Source: an uncultured Roseburia sp.
GTDB taxonomy: Bacteria > Bacillota > Clostridia > Lachnospirales > Lachnospiraceae
Direction of reading: 5' to 3'
Assembly: GCA_947652855.1 (NCBI GenBank)
Contig: CANTEO010000067.1
Span: 1 to 12,310 of the forward strand
Length of the DNA: 12,310 nucleotides
Position numbers and translations under genes: made by a program. Positions 5,923-12,310 of this stretch are shown here, one piece after another (the first letter of the stretch is position 1; every line of letters begins with the position of its first letter). The notes under the pieces are model-generated. The model worked only from the letters and a program-made list of their open reading frames with translations. It searched no databases and had not been told where the DNA came from.

Positions 5923-6723
5923 ATGTTTTGGGACACGCATATGCACAGCAATTTTTCCGGCGACAGCGACTCTGCGCCAGAATCCATGATTTTGTCGGCG
6001 ATTGAGAAAAACGTAAGCGGCGTCTGCTTTACCGACCATATCGACGACGACTATCCCGGCCCGACCCCGTTCCATTTTGACCCGACGGAATATTTCAACG
6101 CCTTACGGCCGCTCGCCAAGCAATACGAAAGCCAAATTTCCGTTTTAATCGGCGTGGAGCTCGGCCTGCAGCCCCACTTAGCGCAGCGGTACGACGAATT
6201 CCTTTCCGCGCATGATTTTGACTTCGCCATCGCCTCCTCTCACGTCGTGCATGGCTTCGACCCCTACTATCCTGAATTTTACGCGGGGAAGACGGAGGAC
6301 GAGGCATATCTGGAGTATTTTGAGTCCATCCTGGAAAATATCGCGGCGTTTGAAAATTTTGACGTCTATGGGCATATCGACTATGTGGTGCGCTACGGCC
6401 CGACCAAAAACGCCAATTACTCTTACGCCAAATTCCGGGACGTCATTGATGAAATCCTGCGGGCCTTAATCGCCAAAGGGAAAGGGATTGAGTGCAATAT
6501 GGCGGGATTTAAGTACGGCCTTGGGCATCCAAACCCGACGGAAGAGATCCTAAAGCGTTACCGTGAGCTTGGCGGGGAGATCATAACCATCGGCGCAGAC
6601 GCCCACAAGCCGGAGCACGTCGCCTTTGACTACCATAAGCTGCGCTCCATTTTAACCGGGGCAGGATTTTCGCATTACACGGTCTTTCAAAAAAGAAAGC
6701 CCTGCTTTTATCCGATTCCATGA
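5923..6723 (+). CDS. PHP-domain phosphatase, histidinol-phosphatase (HisJ/HisK) family
   Basis: A 266-residue metal-dependent phosphoesterase of the PHP superfamily. Metal-binding motifs in order are DTHMHSNFSGDS (H6, H8), CFTDHIDDDY (D38, H39), GVELGL (E79), ASSHVVHG (H107, H110), YGHIDYV (H151) and IGADAHKPEH (D226, H228). This matches the family that converts histidinol phosphate to histidinol in histidine synthesis. No his genes are nearby and the family includes enzymes with other phosphoester substrates, so the substrate is uncertain. The start is ATG 5923 with GAAAGGA 9 nt upstream; an upstream in-frame TTG at 5905 overlaps that site and is less likely. It is transcribed alone, divergently from gapA, and converges on the HAD gene with a 25-bp gap and no clear terminator. 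Confidence 0.9.
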   Translation: MFWDTHMHSNFSGDSDSAPESMILSAIEKNVSGVCFTDHIDDDYPGPTPFHFDPTEYFNALRPLAKQYESQISVLIGVELGLQPHLAQRYDEFLSAHDFDFAIASSHVVHGFDPYYPEFYAGKTEDEAYLEYFESILENIAAFENFDVYGHIDYVVRYGPTKNANYSYAKFRDVIDEILRALIAKGKGIECNMAGFKYGLGHPNPTEEILKRYRELGGEIITIGADAHKPEHVAFDYHKLRSILTGAGFSHYTVFQKRKPCFYPIP

Positions 6724-6748
6724 GCCGGCGCGGCAGCTTAAGAGACGC

Positions 6749-7564
6749 CTACACCAAGCCAAGCTTCTGCATGGCGTGAAGCACGCCGTCCTGCGCGATG
6801 TCGTCCGTCACCATGTATGCGGCCCGCTTCAGCTCGCTCGCCGCATTCCCCATCGCGACTCCAATCTTTGCATACTGCATCATCTCCATGTCATTTGGCC
6901 CGTCGCCAAAAGCAATGGAATCGTCTCTGCAAAGCCCAAAATACGCGATCGCCTTCTGCATTCCATACGCTTTATGGATGCCGGCTGAAGCCACTTCCCC
7001 GCTCGTCTCATCCGGCTCCTCAAAGCTTGAGGCCGTCACCTCCAATTCGGGCGCGAACAGCTCCCTCACCTGCTGCACCGCAAGGGGGCTTTTATAATAA
7101 ATCATTTTCTCCACCTTAGGATAAAACCCTTCCCCGTCCTCTTTGCGAAGCCCGTCAAATATGCTGTCTATCTTATCCGCAGAGACGCCCATATCCACAA
7201 ACACCTGATGCATCGGCTCCGCCTGATCCCGATGCACGACAAACGCGTCCGCCGTCTGAAACCCATACGCCGCGCCCCATGCCCTAAAATGCCGGACCGC
7301 CTTTCGAATGGCCTCCCGCTCCATGGCATGACGGAAGGCCACGTTCCCTTCGCATTCCACATACGCGCCGGCGGCCGCCACAATCCCGTCAAACCCAATC
7401 TCCAACAGCCAGGGATAAATCTGCTTTTTGCTCCGTCCTGTGCAAAGCACAATTTTATGCCCGTTTTCTTTTGCCCTAAGAAGCGCCTCCTTAGAGGAAT
7501 CCGGCATCCCTCCCCGAAACTCCACCAGCGTCCCGTCAATGTCAAAAAACAATATCTTTCCCAA
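6749..7564 (-). CDS. Cof-type HAD-superfamily phosphatase (HAD-IIB)
   Basis: A 271-residue cytosolic phosphatase, probably acting on small phosphorylated metabolites such as sugar phosphates or nucleotides; the exact substrate cannot be read from sequence. HAD motif I is FFDIDGTL (nucleophile D8, acid D10), motif II LCTGRS (T42), motif III lysine K198 (GIHKAYGM) and motif IV FGDGPNDMEMM (D221, D225). Residues between about 85 and 190 form the C2 cap typical of Cof/YidA-like enzymes. The start is TTG at 7564, directly next to the mnmA TAA stop (7567-7565). A GGAGG inside the mnmA tail, 9 nt upstream, supports it, so the two genes are probably co-transcribed and translationally coupled. It ends 25 bp from the convergent PHP gene. 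Confidence 0.92.
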   Translation of the reverse strand: MGKILFFDIDGTLVEFRGGMPDSSKEALLRAKENGHKIVLCTGRSKKQIYPWLLEIGFDGIVAAAGAYVECEGNVAFRHAMEREAIRKAVRHFRAWGAAYGFQTADAFVVHRDQAEPMHQVFVDMGVSADKIDSIFDGLRKEDGEGFYPKVEKMIYYKSPLAVQQVRELFAPELEVTASSFEEPDETSGEVASAGIHKAYGMQKAIAYFGLCRDDSIAFGDGPNDMEMMQYAKIGVAMGNAASELKRAAYMVTDDIAQDGVLHAMQKLGLV

Positions 7565-8623
7565 TTATACGATCCTCCCTCCCCCGGCGACGCAGCCGCC
7601 GTCATAAAACACAGCCGATTGTCCCGGCGTGACCGCCCGCTGCGCCTCGTCAAACACAAAGCGCAGCCGCCCGCCGCCTTCCCGATATGCCGACGCCATG
7701 GCGCCTGGATGCGCATAGCGGATTTTCGTCAAAAAGCGGTCTCCGTCGCTCACCTGCCCTACGCCCATATAATTGACGTCTTCCACAAGCAGCTCCTTTT
7801 GAAGGACGTCGTCCGGCCCGCCGATGACGACTTCATTGGCCGCCTGCCGCAGCTCCGTCACAAAAACAGGCTCGCCCATTGCAAGGCCAAGGCCCTTCCT
7901 CTGGCCGACCGTGTAGTGGACGATCCCTTTATGCCGTCCCAAAACCGTTCCGTCCTTTGTCACAAAATTGCCGCCTTCCTTCACGCGGCCTGGCGCCTGG
8001 CGCCCGATGAACGCCGCATAATCGTGATCCGGGATAAAGCAGATTTCCTGGCTGTCCGGCTTTTTCGCCACCGGAATCCCTATGGCTTCCGCAATTTCGC
8101 GCACCTCCTCTTTTGTGTGATCCCCAATCGGCATCAACGTGCGGGCAAGCTGCTCCTGCGTCAGGCGATAAAGCGCATACGTCTGATCCTTTCGCGCCGT
8201 TTTAGACGCAGAGGCGGCGTACCTTCCGTTTTCCCGCTTCACAATCCTCGCGTAATGCCCGGTCGCGACGCAGTCAATCCCCATTTTGCCCGCCCATTTT
8301 ATCAGCGCATCCCACTTCACGTAACGGTTACAGACAACGCATGGGTTCGGCGTCCTGCCGCACAAATACTCTTCTATAAAAGAATCCACCACGGACCGTT
8401 TAAACGCCTCCCTCAAGTCAACCTCATAAAAGGGAATCCCTAACGCGTCCGCGACGCGCCTTGCGTCCTCCGTCACATCCATTGCGGGGCAAGGCGCGCC
8501 CTCTTCCCGCCAAATCCGTATGGTAACGCCCGTCACCTCGTATCCCTGCTCCTTCAACAGATAGGCCGCCACGGAGGAATCCACGCCTCCGGACATGCCT
8601 ACCGCCACTTTCATCTTTCCCAT
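7565..8623 (-). CDS. mnmA: tRNA-specific 2-thiouridylase MnmA
   Basis: Installs the 2-thio group on wobble uridine 34 of Lys, Glu and Gln tRNAs, using ATP to adenylate the base and a sulfur carrier as donor. The 352-residue length is normal. The N-terminal PP-loop is GMSGGVDSSV (9-18). GRTPNPCVVCNRYVKW (89-104) carries the nucleophilic cysteine C98 and an extra C95. The second catalytic cysteine is C195 in SQEICFIPD. The central TVGQRKGLG (238-246) and C-terminal beta-barrel are typical. C95, C98 and C195 form the three-cysteine set associated with iron-sulfur-dependent MnmA enzymes. The ATG at 8623 follows AAGGGAG with a 5-nt spacer; a second ATG at 8614 is possible. The gene has its own promoter and a leader hairpin and abuts the downstream HAD gene. 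Confidence 0.97.
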   Translation of the reverse strand: MGKMKVAVGMSGGVDSSVAAYLLKEQGYEVTGVTIRIWREEGAPCPAMDVTEDARRVADALGIPFYEVDLREAFKRSVVDSFIEEYLCGRTPNPCVVCNRYVKWDALIKWAGKMGIDCVATGHYARIVKRENGRYAASASKTARKDQTYALYRLTQEQLARTLMPIGDHTKEEVREIAEAIGIPVAKKPDSQEICFIPDHDYAAFIGRQAPGRVKEGGNFVTKDGTVLGRHKGIVHYTVGQRKGLGLAMGEPVFVTELRQAANEVVIGGPDDVLQKELLVEDVNYMGVGQVSDGDRFLTKIRYAHPGAMASAYREGGGRLRFVFDEAQRAVTPGQSAVFYDGGCVAGGGRIV

Positions 8624-8645
8624 GCCATCTCCCTTCTTCCATTAA

Positions 8646-8660
8646 GCCTTGTCCCAAGGC
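8646..8660 (-). other. Hairpin in the mnmA 5' leader
   Basis: GCCTTG and CAAGGC (8646-8651 and 8655-8660) form a perfect 6-bp stem with a 3-nt loop in the untranslated leader, about 20 bp upstream of the ATG. No T-run follows, so it is not a terminator. It could affect mRNA stability or ribosome access. Confidence 0.4.
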
Positions 8661-8695
8661 AGGCCCTTTTGAGCTTGAATGACCGTATTTCGTCC

Positions 8696-8724
8696 ATTAT
8701 ATCGAAAAACAATCTGTAACGCAA
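8696..8724 (-). promoter_or_regulatory. Sigma-A promoter of mnmA-HAD operon
   Basis: On the minus strand, TTGCGT (8724-8719) and a perfect TATAAT (8701-8696) are separated by 17 bp. The predicted start is near 8690, giving a leader of about 66 nt. The region is divergent from the 77-residue gene starting at 8811. Confidence 0.75.
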
Positions 8725-8786
8725 TGAAAATTCGGCCCTCATTTATTTTCAAATCTATCCGATAAAAATGGTAAGAGCGGGAACAC

Positions 8787-8792
8787 TATACT
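8787..8792 (+). promoter_or_regulatory. Possible -10 element of the LytTR/GHKL cluster
   Basis: TATACT lies 18 bp before the ATG at 8811, without a recognisable -35 at the right distance (8764-8769 is AAAATG-like). The start would fall almost on the GGAGG site, giving a very short leader. A promoter lacking a -35 often needs an activator, which could be the LytTR regulator encoded downstream. I see no convincing LytTR direct repeats. Confidence 0.3.
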
Positions 8793-8810
8793 ACATTCAG
8801 GAGGCAAATT

Positions 8811-9044
8811 ATGAGAGTTGACATGACGCAGCTATTGGATTCCATGGAAGAATCCATCAAATCACAGCACAGGGCGCGGGCAAGGAAACGCGCTGAAAAG
8901 GAAAAGGCGGAGCTTATGGCATTTCAGGAAAAATTAAGGCGCGCCGCAGTCAGCCGGACGCAGCTTGACTCCATGGCGTCCAAAATCAAAGGCACAGACG
9001 CCGCCGTGCAGAGGGATCAGCTCATTAGCCTATGCCTAAGATAG
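8811..9044 (+). CDS. Small highly charged protein (77 residues), unknown function
   Basis: The ATG at 8811 has a strong GGAGG at 8800-8804 with a 6-nt spacer, so this is very likely a real gene. The product is mostly helical and charged, with an Arg/Lys/Glu-rich middle (about 20-45, RARARKRAEKEKAEL) that may form a coiled coil. It has no membrane segment, signal peptide or cysteine-containing leader. It does not resemble an AgrD-type pheromone precursor. The last 13 bases overlap the start of the LytTR regulator gene, which lacks its own good ribosome site. The two are therefore likely translationally coupled and made in a fixed ratio. A role as accessory partner of the two-component system is inferred from position only. 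I do not recognise a family. Confidence 0.8.
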   Translation: MRVDMTQLLDSMEESIKSQHRARARKRAEKEKAELMAFQEKLRRAAVSRTQLDSMASKIKGTDAAVQRDQLISLCLR

Positions 9045-9739
9045 CGATTTGTGACGACGACCCGTGGATGCGGGAATATTTAAGCGATTTTGTGCGCCGC
9101 TCCCTCCAGATAAAGGCCGCGCTTTTTGAAGACGGAGAGGCGCTTCTTGCATCCAGCCTTGATTTTGACATCCTCTTCCTTGACATTTGCCTTGGGCCTT
9201 CCGATGACGCCGCAGCGCAAGACGGCATGGAAACCGCAAAGCGGCTGCGCCGCCGGTCCAATGCCCTGATTATTTTTATCACGGCAATGCCAGAATATGT
9301 CTACGACGCATATGACGTCGAGGCCTTCCATTATCTGTTAAAGCCAATTGACGAAGAAAAGCTCTTACGCGTCTTAAACCGGGCCGTCGAAAAAACCAGA
9401 CGGACAGCTGCCTCACCCGTCCTTTCTGTTAAGGCAAACGGAACGTGCCGAAGCATACCGGCAAAGGATATTTACTACGCAGAAAACGACGGAAGAAAAA
9501 TCATCCTTCATACGCGAAACGGGGTCATTTCATTTTATGAGAAAATGGACGCCTTAAGACGCACGTTGGGGGACGGGTTCTTCCTTTCCCATCGCGGGTA
9601 TCTTGTGCATTTGCAGGAAGTAGCCAGCTACGACCGGACAAGCATCACGTTAAAATGCGGCGACACCGTATTCCTCGCCAGGCAAAAGTACAATCATTTT
9701 GTGGAGGCGTATATGGAGTACCTGACCAGGCAGGCTTAG
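9032..9739 (+). CDS. LytTR-family response regulator (AgrA/LytR type)
   Basis: A 235-residue DNA-binding response regulator paired with the downstream GHKL kinase. The receiver domain (about 1-120) has the acidic pocket CDDD (7-10), phospho-acceptor D51 in ILFLDICLG, T84 in IFITA and K104 in LLKPID. After D51 an insertion (GPSDDAAAQDG) makes the beta3-alpha3 loop longer than usual. The LytTR DNA-binding domain (about 130-235) shows IYYAENDGRKI, the FFLSHRGYLVHLQEV core and VFLARQKYNHFVEAY. The ATG at 9032 lies inside the end of the preceding 77-residue gene and its nearest GAGGG is 16 nt away, so coupling is probable. Its promoter targets are unknown. Confidence 0.95.
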   Translation: MPKIAICDDDPWMREYLSDFVRRSLQIKAALFEDGEALLASSLDFDILFLDICLGPSDDAAAQDGMETAKRLRRRSNALIIFITAMPEYVYDAYDVEAFHYLLKPIDEEKLLRVLNRAVEKTRRTAASPVLSVKANGTCRSIPAKDIYYAENDGRKIILHTRNGVISFYEKMDALRRTLGDGFFLSHRGYLVHLQEVASYDRTSITLKCGDTVFLARQKYNHFVEAYMEYLTRQA

Positions 9740-9775
9740 CTATGCTTGAGACATTCTTTTGAGTAGGGAGCGCGA

Positions 9776-11230
9776 ATGAAGGACTTGATTTACGTTTGGA
9801 TTGACTTGATCGAATACGCCGCTTTGGGGGCCATGCTCGCCAATTTGCTGAAAGGATCCCTTCAGGAACGCTTTCATTGGCGCGTTTTTCGCGCGCACCG
9901 CCTGATTTTCCTGCAATTTGCCCTGGCCCGCCTGTTCTTTTCCTATTCGCCATTGGCAAAACGGCTCTTTTACGGCAAAGCAATGTATATCGTCAACAGC
10001 AAGCAGAGCATCCTCCTGCTTGCGGCAAGCTTTACGCTCACGCTTGCCTTTGGGGCGCTTTGCTACCGCAAGAGCCGCGGCAGGCTTTTGACCTTAACAA
10101 TGGCTTTTTATTCCCTGTGGGAGCTTGTGCGCTTCACGTTATATCCCATTTCTGTAAGCAGCATCCATGCTTGGGTGGACGCTTATGCAAAAAATCTCCA
10201 TCCAGGCGGGCTTATTGCATTTCAGCGAAATATAGTAAGGGCGGAAATCCTTTGGAACGTGGCAAACATGGCCGTCACCGTCCTCCTGCTGTGGCTTTTC
10301 CTGCGGAAGTACCGACAGTTTATTTTGACCTGCAAAACCGCAGCCCTGCCAAAAGAGACGGCTCTGCTTTTTGTGCCGGAGCTGATGGGATTTGTATTTG
10401 CCCTGATGCTGCGGAGCATTTTGTTTTATTATGAAAAGGAAGTCTACAACCTGATCGACCATTACCCGGAATTAAACATCCTCATCCCCTGCCTGTCGCT
10501 GCTTAGCGCGTCCTGCATCCTCCTGTGCGCAAAAATGCTTGGCGGAATCAAAACAGAGCAGGAGCTGCGGCGGCAGGCGGAGCTTGGCCAAAGCCGGGCA
10601 GAGGCGTTTTATTCACATATCAAAGACATGGAGCATATCAGCCAAAAAATCCGGGGCATGAAGCACGACATGAAGCATTATATTGCGGACATCCACGCGC
10701 TGCTTGCCAGGATTTCCGCCGGCGACAAGACGGCCGCTGAGGAAGTGCGCCATTATGCAGGCTCCATGAACCTTTTTCTGGAAAGCCTAAGCGGGGGGCA
10801 GGACACAAAGCATCCCGTGACAGATGAAATTATGGGGCGCTACGCCCGCCTTGCGGATCAGAAGGGCATCGTTTTTTCCAGCGAATTTTTCTTTCCGAAC
10901 AATCTTAAGATCGACGTGTTCGATATCGCCGCCATCCTAAACAACGGGCTGGACAACGCCTTTGAAGCCGCGGAATCAGAGCCGTCCCCGGCGTATGTCT
11001 CGGCCTGCTCCTGGCAGAAGGGGAATATGTTCTTCCTGTCCATAGAAAACAGCTTTTCCGGCAGGCTGCAATGGGACAGCGAGTTTCCCGTTTCAAAAAA
11101 GACGGAAGGCGGCCATGGATTTGGCCTTTCCAATATCAAAAATTATGCGGAAAGGCATTATGGCAAAACGGACATTCAGGTAAACGATGGGAAATTTCGC
11201 CTGACTGTCATGCTGCAGGGCGCCAAATGA
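9776..11230 (+). CDS. GHKL-domain sensor histidine kinase (AgrC-like)
   Basis: A 484-residue membrane sensor kinase. The N-terminal half has about six or seven hydrophobic segments (roughly residues 8-26, 43-58, 77-96, 104-124, 158-177, 196-217 and 233-252). A linker helix (about 260-290) and a cytoplasmic kinase core follow. The phospho-acceptor is H297 in RGMKHDMKHYI. The ATPase domain has an N box at ILNNGLDNAFEAA (387-399) and a G box at GGHGFGLSNIKNYAERHYG (445-463). This is the AgrC/HPK10-type layout seen with LytTR regulators and peptide pheromones. No AgrB- or AgrD-like gene occurs in the window, so the signal is unknown. The start is ATG 9776 after AGGGAG with a 5-nt spacer, 36 bp past the regulator stop. 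It is convergent with the PP2C gene over a 52-bp gap with no obvious terminator. Confidence 0.95.
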   Translation: MKDLIYVWIDLIEYAALGAMLANLLKGSLQERFHWRVFRAHRLIFLQFALARLFFSYSPLAKRLFYGKAMYIVNSKQSILLLAASFTLTLAFGALCYRKSRGRLLTLTMAFYSLWELVRFTLYPISVSSIHAWVDAYAKNLHPGGLIAFQRNIVRAEILWNVANMAVTVLLLWLFLRKYRQFILTCKTAALPKETALLFVPELMGFVFALMLRSILFYYEKEVYNLIDHYPELNILIPCLSLLSASCILLCAKMLGGIKTEQELRRQAELGQSRAEAFYSHIKDMEHISQKIRGMKHDMKHYIADIHALLARISAGDKTAAEEVRHYAGSMNLFLESLSGGQDTKHPVTDEIMGRYARLADQKGIVFSSEFFFPNNLKIDVFDIAAILNNGLDNAFEAAESEPSPAYVSACSWQKGNMFFLSIENSFSGRLQWDSEFPVSKKTEGGHGFGLSNIKNYAERHYGKTDIQVNDGKFRLTVMLQGAK

Positions 11231-11282
11231 CAGGCGAAGCGGCTCTTTGCGCCATGCCGGATTCAATCCTGCCAGCTTTTCG

Positions 11283-12008
11283 CTAACAGAACACCGCGAT
11301 AGCGGAATAATTGTCAAGCCCTTGTCCCAGTCCGTTTTTTACCGCCTCTCTTTCCAGCTTTTCCAGCCAGTCCCTTGGCGACCTCGCTTTCTTCACGGCC
11401 CGCTTCATCGCCGCTTCATCCACCCACTCCCATAAGCCCCTGGAGCAGAGCAAAAACGCAATGTTCTCCATTCGTTCGATCGGCTCCCCCACCTGATACC
11501 TGGGCAGCTCCCAATCCGTCCCCATCACCCGGACAAGGCGGTTCCGGTCCGCGTGACGCCGTATCTCCTCAGCGGCAATCGCGCCCACGCTTGCCAGCAT
11601 CTGTGAGACGCTGTGGTCAAAGGTCCGGCGACGCAGCGCCTTATTCCTGTAATAATAGAGCCTGGAATTTCCGATATGCCCCCAAAGCGCCGTATGCGCG
11701 TCCAAAAGCAGCACGACAAGCGTAGCCTTCATCTGAAACACTTTTCCCCGGCTCGCCTGCTCATCCATCAGGCGTTTTTGACTTTCCTCAAAACGCTTTC
11801 TCAAATACCGCACGGACACTTCGCCATGCAGCCGAAAATCCTCTATAATATATTCCGACACCAATCGGGACGCCTCCTGCCCGCTGCCGGTTCCGCCGAT
11901 CCCATCGGACAAGAGAAAGCAGGCTGCCTCTCCTCTCACTGAAGCCCCCACAAAATCTTCATTACAGCAAAGCTCCCCTGGCTTTGAAAGCATCTCATAC
12001 CTTATCAT
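11283..12008 (-). CDS. PP2C-family Ser/Thr protein phosphatase with a changed metal-site residue
   Basis: A 241-residue single-domain PP2C (PPM) phosphatase, predicted cytosolic, which would dephosphorylate Ser/Thr on target proteins. Motifs in order are CNEDF (D18), FLLSDGIGGTGSG (D35, G36), GHIGNSRLYYY (111-120), DHSVSQML (131-138), LLCSRGLWEW (187-195) and LDNYSAIAV (D232). The usual LLCSDGLWE aspartate, a metal ligand, is R190 here (codon AGG). Activity may therefore be reduced or need a different metal arrangement; the other three aspartates are present. ATG 12008 follows GGAGGAG with a 5-nt spacer. It lies 40 bp after the small membrane protein gene, so the two probably form an operon continuing past the right edge. 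No partner kinase is visible. Confidence 0.92.
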   Translation of the reverse strand: MIRYEMLSKPGELCCNEDFVGASVRGEAACFLLSDGIGGTGSGQEASRLVSEYIIEDFRLHGEVSVRYLRKRFEESQKRLMDEQASRGKVFQMKATLVVLLLDAHTALWGHIGNSRLYYYRNKALRRRTFDHSVSQMLASVGAIAAEEIRRHADRNRLVRVMGTDWELPRYQVGEPIERMENIAFLLCSRGLWEWVDEAAMKRAVKKARSPRDWLEKLEREAVKNGLGQGLDNYSAIAVFC

Positions 12009-12048
12009 CCATTCTCCTCCATAACGCCTGCCATGCCGGCCTCATACC

Positions 12049-12210
12049 CTAAAAAACAGTCCGGCATAAAATCAGGATCCCGCAAAGAATCGCAAGAACC
12101 GCGCCAATCACAGCCCGGCTCATCCAACGTTTTTCTAGCTCCCTCCGCCGTTTTTGATCCCTCTGCCCGTCATCCTGCCCTAAGATTTGCTTATCCGCAT
12201 TCTCTTCCAT
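12049..12210 (-). CDS. Small single-pass membrane protein (53 residues)
   Basis: The start is ATG 12210, supported by AGAGGA (12222-12217) with a 6-nt spacer. A longer in-frame version beginning at 12288 is less likely, as it lacks a good site and adds a basic AT-rich tail. A charged N-terminal half (many Asp, Gln, Arg, Lys; QRDQKRRRELEKRW) precedes one C-terminal membrane helix (AVIGAVLAILCGILILC), so the protein is probably tail-anchored with its N-terminus in the cytosol. It ends 40 bp before the PP2C start. It may anchor or regulate the phosphatase, inferred from position. No known family is recognised. Confidence 0.7.
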   Translation of the reverse strand: MEENADKQILGQDDGQRDQKRRRELEKRWMSRAVIGAVLAILCGILILCRTVF

Positions 12211-12292
12211 TCCATATCCTCTTTTATATTCTGCTTTCTTGATTTTATAAATGGCTTCATTTTTTATGAAAAACCTGACTTCATGCAATTCT

Positions 12293-12310
12293 CAAAAAGT
12301 GTACTTTTTG
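12293..12310. repeat. Near-palindrome at the right edge
   Basis: CAAAAAGT and ACTTTTTG (12293-12300 and 12303-12310) are inverted repeats separated by two bases. The window ends here, so its full extent is unknown. It lies 83 bp upstream of the small membrane protein start and could be an operator or part of a terminator for an upstream gene. Confidence 0.35.

Noticed and set aside
7208..8443. Long plus-strand ORF (411 codons) opposite mnmA and the HAD gene
   Set aside because: It is antisense to two well-conserved genes, and its His/Arg/Pro-rich composition is typical of GC-rich shadow frames. No good ribosome site or domain is seen.
8811..9044. 77-residue protein considered as an AgrD-like pheromone precursor
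   Set aside because: It lacks a hydrophobic or amphipathic leader, a central cysteine/serine ring motif and an acidic tail, and no AgrB is present.

Overview
The window looks like a chromosome segment from a Clostridia-type Firmicute, most likely a Lachnospiraceae member. The basis is the clustered gap-pgk-tpiA glycolysis genes, strong AGGAGG-type ribosome sites with TTG as an occasional start, a LytTR/GHKL two-component pair, and best-guess protein resemblance. No 16S, tRNA or other taxonomic marker is present, so this placement is inference.

Left end (1 to about 2270): an AT-rich accessory region. A complete tyrosine recombinase (651-2036, minus) is followed on the same strand by an unfinished gene (546 to beyond base 1). 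The visible 182 residues of that gene resemble the start of a large anti-phage-type protein with a possible PD-(D/E)xK-like nuclease fold. Between the recombinase and the chromosome lie a sigma-A-type promoter and a cluster of TATGATAGTT direct repeats, as expected for recombinase arm sites at the end of an integrated element. The element appears to sit just downstream of tpiA.

Glycolysis block (2271-5773, minus strand): gapA, pgk and tpiA in transcription order, ending in a strong hairpin terminator. gapA has its own promoter and a perfect 16-bp palindrome in its 5' leader. A second hairpin/T-run terminator sits between gapA and pgk. The gapA reading frame is broken near its 3' end by one missing base, so the conserved C-terminal helix is lost as read. 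The pgk-tpiA spacer holds two copies of a ~75-bp repeat and a 21-codon ORF directly ahead of tpiA.

Middle (5882-8724): a PHP-type histidinol-phosphatase-like gene runs divergently from gapA. It converges on an mnmA-HAD phosphatase operon, in which the mnmA stop codon directly abuts the HAD TTG start.

Right part (8785-12310): a plus-strand cluster encodes a 77-residue charged protein, a LytTR response regulator whose start overlaps it, and a GHKL sensor kinase. No AgrB/AgrD-like genes are seen. Convergent to it are a 53-residue single-pass membrane protein and a PP2C-family phosphatase with an arginine where a metal-binding aspartate is normally found; this operon may continue beyond the right edge.
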